Assembly (NCBI RefSeq): GCF_003586285.1
Contig: NZ_QUBR01000001.1
Location: forward strand, 1,543,373-1,607,372
Direction of reading: 5' to 3'
Length of the DNA stretch: 64,000 nt
From: Aeromicrobium endophyticum
GTDB taxonomy: Bacteria > Actinomycetota > Actinomycetes > Propionibacteriales > Nocardioidaceae
Made by a program: the position numbers and the translations under genes. Under the pieces are notes generated by a model, which was not told the DNA's origin, searched no databases, and saw nothing but the letters and a program-made list of their open reading frames with translations. Below, piece after piece: positions 43,217 through 55,177 of this stretch. The first letter of the stretch is position 1; every line of letters starts with the position of its first letter.

Positions 43217-44010
43217 GCCTGGCGTCCGCCGTGCTCGTCGCGATGGCGATCCGCCTCCGGTGGCCCGACGGCCGCTCGTGGGTGAGGTCGCGGCTGGGCG
43301 GGGTTCCGCCGTCCGTGCCACCGGCCTGGTTCGCGGCCGTCGTTCTGGCGGCCGGTGCCGTCGTCCGGCCGTGGGTGCCACGACCGTCCGGTCCGGGTGT
43401 CGTCCTGGTGCTGACGGCGGTGGCCGTGGCCGGCTTCGCCAGCCTCCAGGTGCGCGGTGCGCGCGCCCGCTCGGCGGTCGTGCGACGTCGCGCCGAGGTC
43501 GCCGAGCTGGTGGGTCTCATGGCGGCCGAGCTGCGGGCGGGGGTGCTGCCGCAGCGCGTGGTGGCGGGTCTGGCCGGCGACTTCCCCGTCCTCGACCCCG
43601 CGGCGCGCGCTGCCGACCTCGGTGGTGACGTGGTGGCTGCGCTGCGCGAGGCGTCGACGGCACCCGGTCGCGAGGTGCTGCGCGACGTGGCGGGCGCGTG
43701 GTGGGTCTCCGACCGGTCGGGCGCGCCTCTCGCCGCGGTGGTCGAGCGGCTCGAGCAGTCGGCGCGGGCCGATCGGGAGATCGCCCGCGAGGTCGAGGCG
43801 GGCGTCGCGCCGGCACGGGCCACCGCGCGTCTCATGGCGGCGCTGCCGGCGGTCGGCCTGCTGCTGGGCTCGGGCATGGGCGGTGATCCAATCGCGGTGC
43901 TCACCGGCACGTGGGTGGGGGCCGGGTGTTTGGCCCTCGGGTGCGGCCTCGCCTGCGCGGGCGTCGCGTGGATCGAGCGCATCGCCGCATCGGCGAGCGA
44001 GACCCGATGA
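43213..44010 (+). CDS. tadB: TadB-like type II secretion F-domain protein
   Basis: 265 residues. N-terminal membrane helices (about 1-15, 40-75), a cytoplasmic T2SSF domain with LMAAELRAGVLPQRVVAGLA and SDRSGAPLAAVVERLEQSARAD, then two C-terminal helices. Inner-membrane platform for the pilus. Overlaps tadA and tadC by four bases each. Confidence 0.88.
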   Translation: MSLASAVLVAMAIRLRWPDGRSWVRSRLGGVPPSVPPAWFAAVVLAAGAVVRPWVPRPSGPGVVLVLTAVAVAGFASLQVRGARARSAVVRRRAEVAELVGLMAAELRAGVLPQRVVAGLAGDFPVLDPAARAADLGGDVVAALREASTAPGREVLRDVAGAWWVSDRSGAPLAAVVERLEQSARADREIAREVEAGVAPARATARLMAALPAVGLLLGSGMGGDPIAVLTGTWVGAGCLALGCGLACAGVAWIERIAASASETR

Positions 44011-44711
44011 CGGCGGCGCTGCTCGCCGCGGGCGCGGTCTGGCTGTGGGTCCGGCCGTCGCCGCGGGTGCGTGCCCGTCGCGTGCTGTCGCCGCCCACGA
44101 CCGTCCGCACCCGAGGCCCCGACCCGGCCCTCGTGGCGTCGTTGCTGGTGCCGGTCGCCGCCGTGGTCGTCCTCGGGCCCGTGCCGGGGCTGGTGGTCGG
44201 TGGCGCGCTGGTCCCGGTCGTGCGGCGCGCGGTCGGACGCATGGAGTCGTCGGCCGCCAGGCGCCGTGCGGCGCGGGTCGAGGCCGACCTGCCCGGCGCC
44301 CTCGACCTGGTCGTCGCCGCACTGGTCGTGGGTCGGCCACCCGTCACGGCGTTCGCGCTGGCTGCCGACGCGACCGACGGGCCACTCGGCCACGACCTCG
44401 CCGCGGTCGCCGCCCGGCTGGCGGTCGCCGCCGATCCCGACGGCGTGTGGATCGGCGTCGCCGACGACCCAGGGCTGGCCGCCGTGGGCCGGGCGTTCCG
44501 GCGGGCCTCGGCGTCGGGCATGCCGGTCTCCGACATCGTCCGGGGCGTCGCCGACGAGCTGCGGCGCGATCGAGCAGCGAGGCTGCGCGAGCGGAGCCAG
44601 CGGGTGGGCGTCCGCACGGCGGCCCCGCTGGGCCTGTGCTTCCTGCCGGCGTTCTTCCTCATCGGCATCGTGCCGACGATCGTGGCGACCTTCCGCAGCT
44701 TCTCGTGGTGA
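44007..44711 (+). CDS. tadC: TadC-like type II secretion F-domain protein
   Basis: 234 residues: two N-terminal helices, LPGALDLVVAALVVGRPPVTAF, a T2SSF core with ASGMPVSDIVRGVADELRRD and a C-terminal helix LCFLPAFFLIGIVPTIVATF. Second platform subunit. A 115-bp gap with an AGGGA ribosome-binding site separates it from the pilin gene. Confidence 0.88.
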   Translation: MTAALLAAGAVWLWVRPSPRVRARRVLSPPTTVRTRGPDPALVASLLVPVAAVVVLGPVPGLVVGGALVPVVRRAVGRMESSAARRRAARVEADLPGALDLVVAALVVGRPPVTAFALAADATDGPLGHDLAAVAARLAVAADPDGVWIGVADDPGLAAVGRAFRRASASGMPVSDIVRGVADELRRDRAARLRERSQRVGVRTAAPLGLCFLPAFFLIGIVPTIVATFRSFSW

Positions 44712-44826
44712 GTCCACAGGCAGACGCGCGACGTCCGGTCGTCCCCAGGCCGGGCGCCGGCATCGCAGAAGCAGTCGTGACGAGCCCATCTTCTCGGTGA
44801 CACAACCACCCACGAAGGGACCTCCC

Positions 44827-45000
44827 ATGAAGAAGCTGTTCTCCCGCGACGAGCAGGGCATGTCGACCTCGGAGTACGCGGTCGGCACGCTCGGCGCCTG
44901 CACGATCGGCGGCGTGCTGGTCAAGATCGGCCAGTCCGAGTGGTTCGGCGAGCTGGTCCGCGACCTGTTCGACAAGATCCCCAGCATCCTGCCGTTCTGA
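44827..45000 (+). CDS. Flp-type pilin precursor, DUF4244 (first copy)
   Basis: 57 residues. A short charged leader ends in Gly before MSTSEYAVGTLGACTIGGVLV, matching a prepilin cleavage site followed by the hydrophobic N-terminal helix with Glu 5. DUF4244 proteins are the pilin subunits of actinobacterial Tad loci. Strong ribosome-binding site (AAGGGA). Its core 52 bases are 50/52 identical to the second copy. A strong hairpin follows the stop. Confidence 0.85.
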   Translation: MKKLFSRDEQGMSTSEYAVGTLGACTIGGVLVKIGQSEWFGELVRDLFDKIPSILPF

Positions 45001-45006
45001 CCCGCT

Positions 45007-45034
45007 CCGGGGCGGCGTGCTGGCGCCGCCCCGG
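45007..45034 (+). terminator. GC-rich stem-loop between the two pilin genes
   Basis: CCGGGGCGGCG (45007-45017) pairs perfectly with CGCCGCCCCGG (45024-45034) around TGCTGG. It starts 7 bases after the first pilin stop and could protect that mRNA 3' end or cut down readthrough to the minor genes. Confidence 0.65.
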
Positions 45035-45053
45035 GCCACTCCCGAGGAGCCAC

Positions 45054-45239
45054 ATGATCACGAGAACGTCCCCCGACGACGGCATGTCGACCGCCGAGTA
45101 CGCGGTCGGCACGCTCGGCGCCTGCACGATCGCGCTCGTCCTGCAGACGCTGGCCACCGACGGCACCTGGTTCGACTGGCTGACGCGCTGGTTCGCCTTC
45201 CTCGACGGCTTCCCCGTCCCGAACCTGCGCATCCGGTGA
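45054..45239 (+). CDS. Flp-type pilin precursor, DUF4244 (second copy)
   Basis: 61 residues with the same leader/cleavage region (GMSTAEYAVGTLGACTI) and a different C-terminus rich in Trp, Phe and Pro. GAGGAG precedes ATG 45054 by 5 bases. Stop overlaps the TadE-like start (GTGA). Probably a minor pilin or a diverging duplicate. Confidence 0.82.
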   Translation: MITRTSPDDGMSTAEYAVGTLGACTIALVLQTLATDGTWFDWLTRWFAFLDGFPVPNLRIR

Positions 45240-45586
45240 GGCGCGAGCGCGGCATGGTCACCGCCGAGCTGATGACGATCGCGCCCTTCGGGGTGGCGCT
45301 CGCCTTCCTGCTGCTGTGGATCGTCTCGCTGGGTCTCACGCAGGTGCGGCTGGCCGACGCCTCGCGAGAGTCGGCCCGCATGATCGCCCGTGGGGAGTCC
45401 ACTGCGGCGGCCACGGCGATGGCGCGGCACCACGCGCCCGGACGGGCGACGGTCGAGGTCACGACGGCCGACGGCACGGTCAGCGTCACGGTCGGCACGC
45501 GCTCCCGCATGCCCATCCCGTTCTTCTCCGGCATCGGGTCGCGCTCCCTCGAGTCGACCTCGGTCGCCGCGCAGGAGGATCCGTGA
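45236..45586 (+). CDS. TadE-like minor pilin protein
   Basis: 116 residues. Class III signal-like start [44 protein letters not shown], the TadE helix with acidic Glu, then a small beta-rich domain. GTG 45236 overlaps the pilin stop. Minor pseudopilin of the Tad system. Confidence 0.82.
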   Translation: MRRERGMVTAELMTIAPFGVALAFLLLWIVSLGLTQVRLADASRESARMIARGESTAAATAMARHHAPGRATVEVTTADGTVSVTVGTRSRMPIPFFSGIGSRSLESTSVAAQEDP

Positions 45587-45963
45587 GTCGGGCGTCCACC
45601 CACCGGTCGGACGGCGAGCGAGGTGCCTCCACGGTGCACGCCGTCTCGGTCTCGCTGCTGCTGGTCGTGGTGACGCTGGTGCTGGTGCAGGCGGTCAGCC
45701 TGGTGCAGATGCGACACCGCGTGGCGGCCGCGGCCGACCTGGCAGCGCTTGCGGCGTCGCGAGCCAGCGCCGCGGGCGACGACGGGTGCCGTACCGGCGC
45801 GGCCGTCGCCCGGCGCAACGGCGCGCGGCTGGTCGCGTGCCGCATGGACTTCGACGTCGCCACCGTCACGGCGCGGGCGTCCAGCCCGGCGTGGTGGGGC
45901 GGCCGGTGGGCCAGCGAGCAGAAGGCCCGCGCCGCGCCCGAGTCCTACGTGACGGGGTCGTGA
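45583..45963 (+). CDS. TadE/TadG-like protein, Rv3654c type
   Basis: 126 residues: an N-terminal polar leader with [31 protein letters not shown], then [12 protein letters not shown], the pattern of Flp-locus helicase/secretion-neighbourhood proteins known in mycobacteria as Rv3654c. Its last 19 bases overlap the convergent helicase gene. Confidence 0.78.
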   Translation: MSRASTHRSDGERGASTVHAVSVSLLLVVVTLVLVQAVSLVQMRHRVAAAADLAALAASRASAAGDDGCRTGAAVARRNGARLVACRMDFDVATVTARASSPAWWGGRWASEQKARAAPESYVTGS

Positions 45964-48281
45964 GCGGTCTCGGCCGGCGCACCGGCCAGGAAGGCGTCGA
46001 GCAGCCGGATGGCGCCGGCCTTGTCGAGCGGCTCGTTGCCGTTGCCGCACTTGGGCGAGTAGACGCACGACGGGCACCCGTCGCGGCAGGCGCAGGCCGC
46101 GATCGCGTCGCGGGTCACCCGCAGCCAGGTGGCGGCCACCTCGTAGCCACGCTCGGCGAAGCCTGCGCCGCCCGGGTAGCCGTCGTAGACGAACACGGTC
46201 AGGGTGCCGGTGTCGGGGTGCAGCGCGGTCGACACGCCACCGATGTCCCACCGGTCGCAGGTCGCCAGCAGGGGCAGCAGCCCGATCGCGGCGTGCTCGG
46301 CTGCGTGCGCAGAGCCCGGCACGTCGTCGTGCTCCATCGTCGCGGCGACCGTGGCGGCGTCGAGGGTCCACCAGACCGCCTTGGTCTGCAGCGACCGAGC
46401 CGGCAGCTCGAGCAGCTCCTCGCCCAGCACGCCGCCCCCGGTCGTGCTGCGCTTCAGGTACGACACGACCTGGTTGACCACCTCGACCGATCCGAACGAC
46501 ATCGCCGCGGCCCCCCACGGCGTGGTCCGCTCGGTGTCGAGCACCGCGATCTCGGTGACCGATCGGGCCGAGGTCGAGTAGTCGGGGTCGTCGCGGTGCA
46601 CCATCGCCACACCGTGCGCCACGTCGTAGTCGTCGACCACGTGCACGTCGCCCTGGTGCACGTAGACCGCGCCCTCGTGCACCGTCGAGTCGGCCGACGA
46701 CGCGTCGACCGTGCCGATCAGGCGGCCGGTGGTGCCGTCGACGATCTGCACCGGTGCGCCTCCGCTGGACCTGATGTCGGCCAGGTCGCTGGCACGCTCG
46801 CGCTTGGTCCAGAACCAGCCGGCCGGACGCTTGCGCAACCACCCGGCGGCCTCGAGGGCGGCCACGCCCTCGGCCGCGCGCGGTCCGAACCGGTCGAAGT
46901 CGCCCTCGGTCAGCGGCAGCTCCTGCGCTGCGGCGGCGAGGTGCGGCCCGAGCACGTACGGGTTGTCGGGGTCGAACACCGAGGCCTCGACGGCCCGGCC
47001 CAGCAGCGCCTCGGGGTGGTGCACCAGATAGGTGTCGATGGGCTCGTCGCGGGCCACCAGGATGCCGATCGAGTCGCGACCCGACCGGCCGGCCCGCCCG
47101 AACTGCTGCTGCAGGGCGGCACGCGTGCCCGGGAAGCCCACCGTGATGACGGCATCCAGCCCCGCCACGTCGATGCCGAGCTCGAGCGCGTTGGTGCTGG
47201 CGAGCCCCAACAGGTCGCCACTGCGCAACCGCTGCTCCAGCTCGCGGCGCTCCTCCGGCAGGTAGCCGCCGCGGTACGTCGCGACCCGACCGACCAGCTC
47301 GGCGTCCACCTCGGCCAACCGGCGCTGGGCCGTCGCGGCCACCGCCTCGGCGCCCCGACGCGAGCGGACGAAGGCCAGCGTGCGGATCCTGCCGATCACC
47401 AGGTCGGTCAGCAGCTCGCCGGCCTCGGACGTCGCCGACCGCCGCACGACCGTCTCCGCACCCGGGGTGCCGTCCGCAGCGGTCACCCCCGGGATGATCG
47501 GCGGCTCCCACAGGGCGATCGTGCGAGCTGCGTGGGGCGACGCGTCGTCGGTGACGGGCACGACGTCGAGGCCCGTCAACCGGCCGGCGAACACCTCGGG
47601 CTCGGCCACGGTCGCCGACGACAGCACGAAGACCGGCGCGGCGCCGTAGTGCTCGCAGATCCGCTGCAGGCGTCGCAGCACGTGGGCGACGTGTGCGCCG
47701 AACACCCCGCGGTAGTGGTGGCACTCGTCGACCACCACGTGGGTCAGGCCGCCGAGCACCCGCGCCCACCGCGCGTGCCCCGGCAGGATCGTGTGGTGCA
47801 GCGTGTCGGGATTGGTCAGCAGGTAGTTGGCGTGGTCGCGAGCCCAGGCGCGCTCCTCCCGCGAGTTGTCGCCGTCGACGGTGGCAGGGCGCGCGAACGC
47901 CGACGCGCCCCGCAACCGGCGCAGCTGGTCGGCGGCGAGGGCCTTGGTGGGGGCGAGGTAGAGCACGGTGGGCATCCGGTTGCCGCGCAGCGCGCTGCCG
48001 GTGCGTCCGGCGGCGAGCCCCGTGAGGGCGGGCGCCTGGAACACCAGCGACTTGCCCGACGCCGTGCCCGTCGCGACGACCGTGTGACGTCCGGCGTGCA
48101 CGTGGTGGAGGGCCTCGGCCTGGTGCCCCCAGAGGGCGCCGATGCCCTCGGCCTCGTACATCGCGCGCACGTCGGGATCGACCCAGTCGGGCCACGGCTC
48201 GACCACCGCCTCGCGGGCCGGCACGCGCTCGACGTGCGTCACTCGGTCGCCGTAGCGCAGCACGAGATCGGCGGGGTCCAC
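45945..48281 (-). CDS. DEAD/DEAH-box helicase, MrfA/YprA-like with Zn-binding DUF1998
   Basis: 778 residues. Walker [15 protein letters not shown] (about 68-81), DExH box [13 protein letters not shown], helicase C-terminal motifs with [11 protein letters not shown] and [13 protein letters not shown], then a C-terminal DUF1998 region with the Cys cluster [18 protein letters not shown]. Bacillus MrfA of this family repairs mitomycin C lesions with an exonuclease partner; no partner gene is adjacent here. GTG 48281. Convergent with the Tad operon, overlapping its end by 19 bp. Confidence 0.9.
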   Translation of the reverse strand: MDPADLVLRYGDRVTHVERVPAREAVVEPWPDWVDPDVRAMYEAEGIGALWGHQAEALHHVHAGRHTVVATGTASGKSLVFQAPALTGLAAGRTGSALRGNRMPTVLYLAPTKALAADQLRRLRGASAFARPATVDGDNSREERAWARDHANYLLTNPDTLHHTILPGHARWARVLGGLTHVVVDECHHYRGVFGAHVAHVLRRLQRICEHYGAAPVFVLSSATVAEPEVFAGRLTGLDVVPVTDDASPHAARTIALWEPPIIPGVTAADGTPGAETVVRRSATSEAGELLTDLVIGRIRTLAFVRSRRGAEAVAATAQRRLAEVDAELVGRVATYRGGYLPEERRELEQRLRSGDLLGLASTNALELGIDVAGLDAVITVGFPGTRAALQQQFGRAGRSGRDSIGILVARDEPIDTYLVHHPEALLGRAVEASVFDPDNPYVLGPHLAAAAQELPLTEGDFDRFGPRAAEGVAALEAAGWLRKRPAGWFWTKRERASDLADIRSSGGAPVQIVDGTTGRLIGTVDASSADSTVHEGAVYVHQGDVHVVDDYDVAHGVAMVHRDDPDYSTSARSVTEIAVLDTERTTPWGAAAMSFGSVEVVNQVVSYLKRSTTGGGVLGEELLELPARSLQTKAVWWTLDAATVAATMEHDDVPGSAHAAEHAAIGLLPLLATCDRWDIGGVSTALHPDTGTLTVFVYDGYPGGAGFAERGYEVAATWLRVTRDAIAACACRDGCPSCVYSPKCGNGNEPLDKAGAIRLLDAFLAGAPAETAHDPVT

Positions 48282-48404
48282 CGGTCAAGTCTTCCAGAGC
48301 GATCCGCCTCAGGTGTCCGCGCAGGGTCTCCAGTCCGCACGCAGGCGGGGATCATGATTCAATTCACCCGTTGTCCGCAGCGGCTAGACCAAGGGAGATC
48401 GGCG

Positions 48405-48746
48405 ATGGAGCTGGCACTGACCGCCCGCACGGAGGGTGACTTCGAGGTCATCGAGGTCGGCGGTGAGATCGACGTCTACACCGCGCCCCGGCTGCGCGAG
48501 TCGATCGTCACGGCTGTCGACGCCGGCCACACCCGCCTGATCATCGACGTCCGCAAGGTCGACTTCCTCGACTCCACGGGCCTCGGCGTGCTCGTCGGGG
48601 CGCTCAAGCGCGTCCGCGCCGACGGCGGCTCGCTCGACATCGTGTGCACGCAGGAGCGCATCCTCAAGATCTTCGAGATCACCGGTCTCGACAAGGTGTT
48701 CGGCCTGCACGCGACGACCGACGAGGCGCGCGCCGCGCACGAGTGA
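48405..48746 (+). CDS. STAS-domain anti-sigma-factor antagonist
   Basis: 113 residues, a single STAS domain: [20 protein letters not shown] and the phosphorylatable-Ser region [18 protein letters not shown], with Ser in DSTGLG. Works as an anti-anti-sigma factor that is switched by a HATPase kinase. An RsbW-type HATPase/GAF gene lies at 53769-54671 in the window. GGGAG precedes ATG 48405. Confidence 0.92.
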   Translation: MELALTARTEGDFEVIEVGGEIDVYTAPRLRESIVTAVDAGHTRLIIDVRKVDFLDSTGLGVLVGALKRVRADGGSLDIVCTQERILKIFEITGLDKVFGLHATTDEARAAHE

Positions 48747-48778
48747 CGCAGGTCACACCTGACACATCCTCCGGCATG

Positions 48779-48784
48779 TAACGT
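48779..48784 (+). promoter_or_regulatory. Candidate extended -10 box for hppA
   Basis: TG-TAACGT; would give a leader of about 50 bases with GGAGG before ATG 48843. Confidence 0.4.
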
Positions 48785-48842
48785 GCGTCACACGGTCCTC
48801 CCGGGGCCGCTGCACGTCTCTGGCTGATCTCTGGAGGATGAC

Positions 48843-51254
<2,412 letters not shown>

Positions 51255-51257
51255 CCG

Positions 51258-51335
51258 CGAGTGGCGCATTCTGGAGGTTCTGAGACGGCGAGTCCCTGCG
51301 GATTGCGCCACTCGGGGCCCAGAGTGCGCCACTCG
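51258..51335. repeat. Intergenic inverted/direct repeat between hppA and the methyltransferase
   Basis: CGAGTGGCGCA (51258-51268) is the inverted match of TGCGCCACTCG, which occurs at 51304-51314 and again at 51325-51335. An 11-bp stem with a 35-base loop, plus a tandem extra arm. Confidence 0.6.
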
Positions 51336-51356
51336 GCGGTCTGACAGGGTGGAGTC

Positions 51357-52823
51357 ATGCTGGATGCCGCGCACGTCCCCGCCCTCCGGGCCGCTCTCGA
51401 TCGAGCCACCTTCACCGTCGACGCGGTGTACGCCCTGCTGGGCGACGACGCCCACCGCGCGCTGGGCCGCAACCAGACCGTCCCCGCCCTCAGGGCGACC
51501 CGGGGCGGGGGTGACCTCGCGACGCTGGTGCGGCTGTTCGCCCTGCAGGTGCCGGTCGACCGCGAGCGGGCCGACGCAGTCCTGCCGGGCCTGGTCGACC
51601 CCCTCGTCGCGGCCGGGATGCTCGTGTCGTCGGGCTCGGAGGTGCGCGCGCTGGTCGACATCCGTCCCTACGGCGACGAGGCCCACGACTGGTGGATCGT
51701 CTGCGACCCGACGTCGGGCCTCGACGGTCGCCAGGCACCGATGGACCCGTCGTACGTGCTCGGCATCAGCGAGGCGTCGTCGTCGCTCGCGCAGCTGACG
51801 ATCCGCGAGCCCGTCGGTCGTGCGCTCGACCTGGGCACGGGCTGCGGCGTGCAGGCCCTGCACCTCGCCCAGCACGCGAGCGACGTGGTGGCGACGGACG
51901 TCAACCCACGGGCGCTCGCGATGGCCCGCCTCACCGCCGCGCTCAACGACGTCGAGGTCGACGTGCGCGACGGCAGCCTGTTCGCCCCGGTCGCGGGGGA
52001 GACCTTCGACCTCATCGCGACCAACCCGCCCTTCGTGATCTCCCCGCCCGGCAGCGAGGTGCTGGTCTACCGCGACTCCGGCATGCCCGGCGACAGCGTC
52101 GTGCGGCACCTGGTCGAGAACGCCGAGACGCACCTCAACGACGGTGGCTGGTGCCAGATCCTGGCCAACTGGGCCCACCACGACGACGTCGACTGGCAGG
52201 CCGACCTCGGGCAGTGGCTGGCCGGACGCCCGCTCGACGCCTGGATCCTGCAGCGCGAGCTCGTCGACCCGGCCGCCTACGTCGAGATGTGGCTGGCCGA
52301 CGCCGGTCTGGCCGGAGCCCCCGACTACGTCCAGCGCTACGACGCCTGGCTCGACTGGTTCGCGAGCGAGCGCATCGATGCCATCGGCTTCGGCTGGCTG
52401 AGCCTGCGCAAGACGACGGGCACACCGGTCCATCGCCTCGAGGAGTGGACCGGCGAGATCGCGCAGCCCGTCGGCCCCGGGGTCGCCGCGTGGGGGCAAC
52501 GGGTCGACGCCCTGCGCGGCGCGGACGACGCCGAGCTGCTCGACCGTACCTACCGTCAGGCGATCGACCTCGTCCAGGAGACGCGAGGCGCGGCGGGCGC
52601 GGAGGATCCGGAGAGCATCGTCGTCCGGCTGCAGCACGGCGTGAGGCGGACGCGGCAGGTCGACACCGTCGAGGCCGGTCTCATCGGTGCCAGCGACGGC
52701 GACCTCACCTCGGCACAGATCCTGGACGCCCTGGCGTCGCTGCTCGACCGTGACCCCGTCGAGCTGCGCCAGCGCTACGCCCCCGTCGTCCGCGAGCTGG
52801 TGGAGGACGGATTCCTCGTCTGA
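51357..52823 (+). CDS. SAM-dependent methyltransferase, NPPF type (HemK/RlmG-like)
   Basis: 488 residues. An N-terminal winged-helix-like region, then LDLGTGCGVQALHLAQHASDVVATD (motif I and II) and the catalytic ATNPPFVISPP, the Asn-Pro-Pro-Phe of N5-glutamine/N6-adenine/N2-guanine transferases, followed by a long C-terminal region. Similar proteins are found beside hppA/topA in actinobacteria. Likely modifies rRNA or a protein. ATG 51357 with GGAG two bases upstream. Confidence 0.85.
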   Translation: MLDAAHVPALRAALDRATFTVDAVYALLGDDAHRALGRNQTVPALRATRGGGDLATLVRLFALQVPVDRERADAVLPGLVDPLVAAGMLVSSGSEVRALVDIRPYGDEAHDWWIVCDPTSGLDGRQAPMDPSYVLGISEASSSLAQLTIREPVGRALDLGTGCGVQALHLAQHASDVVATDVNPRALAMARLTAALNDVEVDVRDGSLFAPVAGETFDLIATNPPFVISPPGSEVLVYRDSGMPGDSVVRHLVENAETHLNDGGWCQILANWAHHDDVDWQADLGQWLAGRPLDAWILQRELVDPAAYVEMWLADAGLAGAPDYVQRYDAWLDWFASERIDAIGFGWLSLRKTTGTPVHRLEEWTGEIAQPVGPGVAAWGQRVDALRGADDAELLDRTYRQAIDLVQETRGAAGAEDPESIVVRLQHGVRRTRQVDTVEAGLIGASDGDLTSAQILDALASLLDRDPVELRQRYAPVVRELVEDGFLV

Positions 52824-52880
52824 GCCGCCGATGCCCGCGCTGCGGATGCGTCGGCACCGCGGGCACGGGATGCTCGTGGG

Positions 52881-53750
52881 GTGAGTGACTCAGGACTGGC
52901 CACCAGCACCTCCTACGACCTCCCGGGGGCGGTGACCAGCGCCTGGGACGCCTTCATCGATCTCGCCGAGGGCGTCGACCTGGCGGCGCGCACGCGGTTG
53001 GACGGCTGGACGGTGCGTGACGTGCTGCTGCACCTCGGCACGTGGGACGAGGAGTCGTCGCTGAGCGCGGCCCTCGCCACGCGGGGCACGCCTGCCGCCG
53101 ACGTCCCGCTCGCTCCCGACACCGTCAACGCGGCCATGATCCAGGCCCACGGCGACGCGACGGCCGACGAGATCCTCGCCGCCCTGCGCGCGTCCCGTGA
53201 CGCGGTGGTCGAGGTGCTGGCCTCCGCAGGCGACCCCGAGGTCGGCCTCGCGCCGGTCGCGAGCCAGCTCGGGCCCATCCCGCTGCTGACGCTGGTGCAC
53301 GCGGGGTGCTACGAGCTGGCGGTGCACGCGCTCGACCTCGCCGACGCGGTGGACGCGACGGTCGACCCGGTGCTGCTGCGATCAGGCGTCGCGGCCTTGA
53401 CCGACACGACGGGATGCCTGGCGGCCCGTGAGGGCATCGACGCCACGATCGGCATCAACGCCGACGAGGCGCCGTGGTCGTTCACGTCGCGGTCCGACGG
53501 CGGGTGGACGGTCGACCGCATCGAGGGCTCTGCTCACGGACCGCGCGTGTCGGGCCGCGCCGAGGACGTGCTCGAGGCCTCGGCCGGTCGAGCCGACCCG
53601 GTCCGGCTGGTGACGCTGCGCCATCTCAAGGTCAAGCACCTCGGCGGCCTCCTGGCGCTCACGCCGATCATCGACCAGGTGCCCGGGCTGCCCGGAGGGC
53701 GCGGGCTGAAGGCCGCCGCGAAGACGCTCGGCGGCCTCTTCAGCCACTGA
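52881..53750 (+). CDS. Maleylpyruvate-isomerase/DinB-fold protein (mycothiol-dependent type)
   Basis: 289 residues: an N-terminal MDMPI_N four-helix domain (about 5-160) with GWTVRDVLLHLGTWDEE and HAGCYELAVHALDLADAV, whose His and Asp residues form the metal site in the fold, and a C-terminal SCP2-like or MPI-C region with a hydrophobic tail. Proteins of this fold carry out mycothiol-dependent reactions in actinobacteria. GTG 52881, no clear ribosome-binding site. Function not certain. Confidence 0.75.
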   Translation: MSDSGLATSTSYDLPGAVTSAWDAFIDLAEGVDLAARTRLDGWTVRDVLLHLGTWDEESSLSAALATRGTPAADVPLAPDTVNAAMIQAHGDATADEILAALRASRDAVVEVLASAGDPEVGLAPVASQLGPIPLLTLVHAGCYELAVHALDLADAVDATVDPVLLRSGVAALTDTTGCLAAREGIDATIGINADEAPWSFTSRSDGGWTVDRIEGSAHGPRVSGRAEDVLEASAGRADPVRLVTLRHLKVKHLGGLLALTPIIDQVPGLPGGRGLKAAAKTLGGLFSH

Positions 53751-53768
53751 CCTGCTCGAGCGCTGACG

Positions 53769-54671
53769 TCAGCCGACGGCCAGGGCGAACCAGACCGCGG
53801 CGCTGTGCGCATGCGTCTCGCGTCCCCAGCTGTCGACGAGGGCATCGACGAGGCGCAGGCCGTGGCCGTTGCCGTGCAAGGAGTCGTCGGCGGCACGGAC
53901 GCGCGGCTCGACCGTGCCGCCGTTGTCGTGCACCCGCGTGGTGAGCACGCCGTCGTGCAGCTCGACCCGCACGTGGCAGCCGCCACCGGTGTGGATGAGC
54001 GCGTTGGTGGCCAGCTCGGACAGGCACAGCACGGCCTGGTCGGTGGTGCCGGGCGCGATGCTCCAGCCGTCGAGCGTCGACCGCAGGAAGCGGCGGGCCT
54101 CGCCGACGGCGGAGGGGTCGGGAGGCATGTCGTGCTCGGCGACGAGCGTGCCGGGCGCCGGGCGGGAGAGCGCCCGCGGCGGCGTGCCCGACGGCTGCAG
54201 CGCCGTGCGCAGGGCCTGCTCGAGCCGGACGCCGGTCTGGCGGAGGTCGTCCCGCTGCGAGCCGTCGAAGGGCTGCGGGCACGAGTAGTAGAGCACCAGA
54301 CCGCCCATGGCGGGCACCTCGGCGGCCAGGGGCACGACGGCGAGGGCGACGTGCGGGGTGTCGCGCTGGGCAGCCACGAAGTCGGGGTAGCGCGCGTCGA
54401 GGCCCGAGAGCGCGTCGGCCACCAGCCCGCCGGACGCGATCGCGTCGTTGAGCGGCGCCGTCGCGAACGCATCGAGGTGGCACCACTCGTGGGTGTCGCC
54501 GCGCTGCCGGTCGCTCGCGGTGAACAGCAGTCGCCGCCCGCCGCCCTCGACGACGGCCACGCCGACGCGGCTGACACCGGGCAGGTCCGTCAGCTCGTCG
54601 AGCGCGAGCTCGGCCCACCGGTCGACGCCGTCGAGCGGCACGACCGGATCAGGAGGGGGCGCGGACGTCAC
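53769..54671 (-). CDS. GAF + HATPase_c regulator (RsbW-like anti-sigma/phosphatase family)
   Basis: 300 residues. An N-terminal GAF-like sensor (about 25-160) with HEWCHLDAFATAPLNDA, and a C-terminal HATPase domain with LSELATNALIHTGGGCHV, VHDNGG and GHGLRLVDALVDSWG. It is an RsbW/SpoIIAB-type ATP-binding protein that would phosphorylate STAS antagonists. GTG 54671 lies downstream of TACACT (54679-54684) at 7 bases, a leaderless start within the end of the GNAT gene. Confidence 0.8.
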   Translation of the reverse strand: MTSAPPPDPVVPLDGVDRWAELALDELTDLPGVSRVGVAVVEGGGRRLLFTASDRQRGDTHEWCHLDAFATAPLNDAIASGGLVADALSGLDARYPDFVAAQRDTPHVALAVVPLAAEVPAMGGLVLYYSCPQPFDGSQRDDLRQTGVRLEQALRTALQPSGTPPRALSRPAPGTLVAEHDMPPDPSAVGEARRFLRSTLDGWSIAPGTTDQAVLCLSELATNALIHTGGGCHVRVELHDGVLTTRVHDNGGTVEPRVRAADDSLHGNGHGLRLVDALVDSWGRETHAHSAAVWFALAVG

Positions 54672-54676
54672 GCGCG

Positions 54677-55177
54677 TCAGTGTAGGTCGAGCTGCAGGAT
54701 CGTGAGGTCGAGCCAGCGGTCGAACTTGCGTCCGACCTCGGGCAGGTGCCCGACCGTCCGGTAGCCCCGGCGGACGTGCAGGTCGATCGAGACGGTGTTG
54801 CCCGACTCGATCATCGCGACCATGCGGTGCGGGCCGTCGCGCCGGGCCCGGGCCACGAGGGCGTCCATCAGCAGGGAGGCGAGACCACGGCCGTGGTGGG
54901 ACGCCAGGACGTACAGGGCGTTCTCGACGGTGTGCCGGTAGCCCGACCGCGGACGCCACGGACCGTACGAGGCGTAGCCGACGACGCGACCGCCGACCTC
55001 GGCGACCAGGACGGGCAGGCCGGCCGTCAGGCGTCCGTCGAGCCAGGCCGTCCGGTCGGCGAGGTCGACCTCGTCCTCGTCCCAGATCGCGGTGGTGGTG
55101 CGGACGGCCTCGTTGTGGATCGCCAGCAGGTCGGCGGCGTCGGAGACCACGGCGTCGCGGACGATCACGCCCGTCAT
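54677..55177 (-). CDS. GNAT-family N-acetyltransferase, phosphinothricin-type
   Basis: 166 residues: IRDAVVSDAADLLAIHNEAV at the start, VGYASYGPWRPRSGYRHTVE, and the acetyl-CoA loop VLASHHGRGLASLLMDAL, then MIESGNTVSIDLHVRRGY. This is the pattern of Pat/MddA-type acetyltransferases acting on phosphinothricin or methionine analogues. ATG 55177 overlaps the MFS stop by four bases. Confidence 0.88.
   Translation of the reverse strand: MTGVIVRDAVVSDAADLLAIHNEAVRTTTAIWDEDEVDLADRTAWLDGRLTAGLPVLVAEVGGRVVGYASYGPWRPRSGYRHTVENALYVLASHHGRGLASLLMDALVARARRDGPHRMVAMIESGNTVSIDLHVRRGYRTVGHLPEVGRKFDRWLDLTILQLDLH
54679..54684 (-). promoter_or_regulatory. -10 box of likely leaderless promoter (GAF/HATPase gene)
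   Basis: TACACT on the minus strand, 7 bases before GTG 54671, inside the GNAT gene end. Confidence 0.4.
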
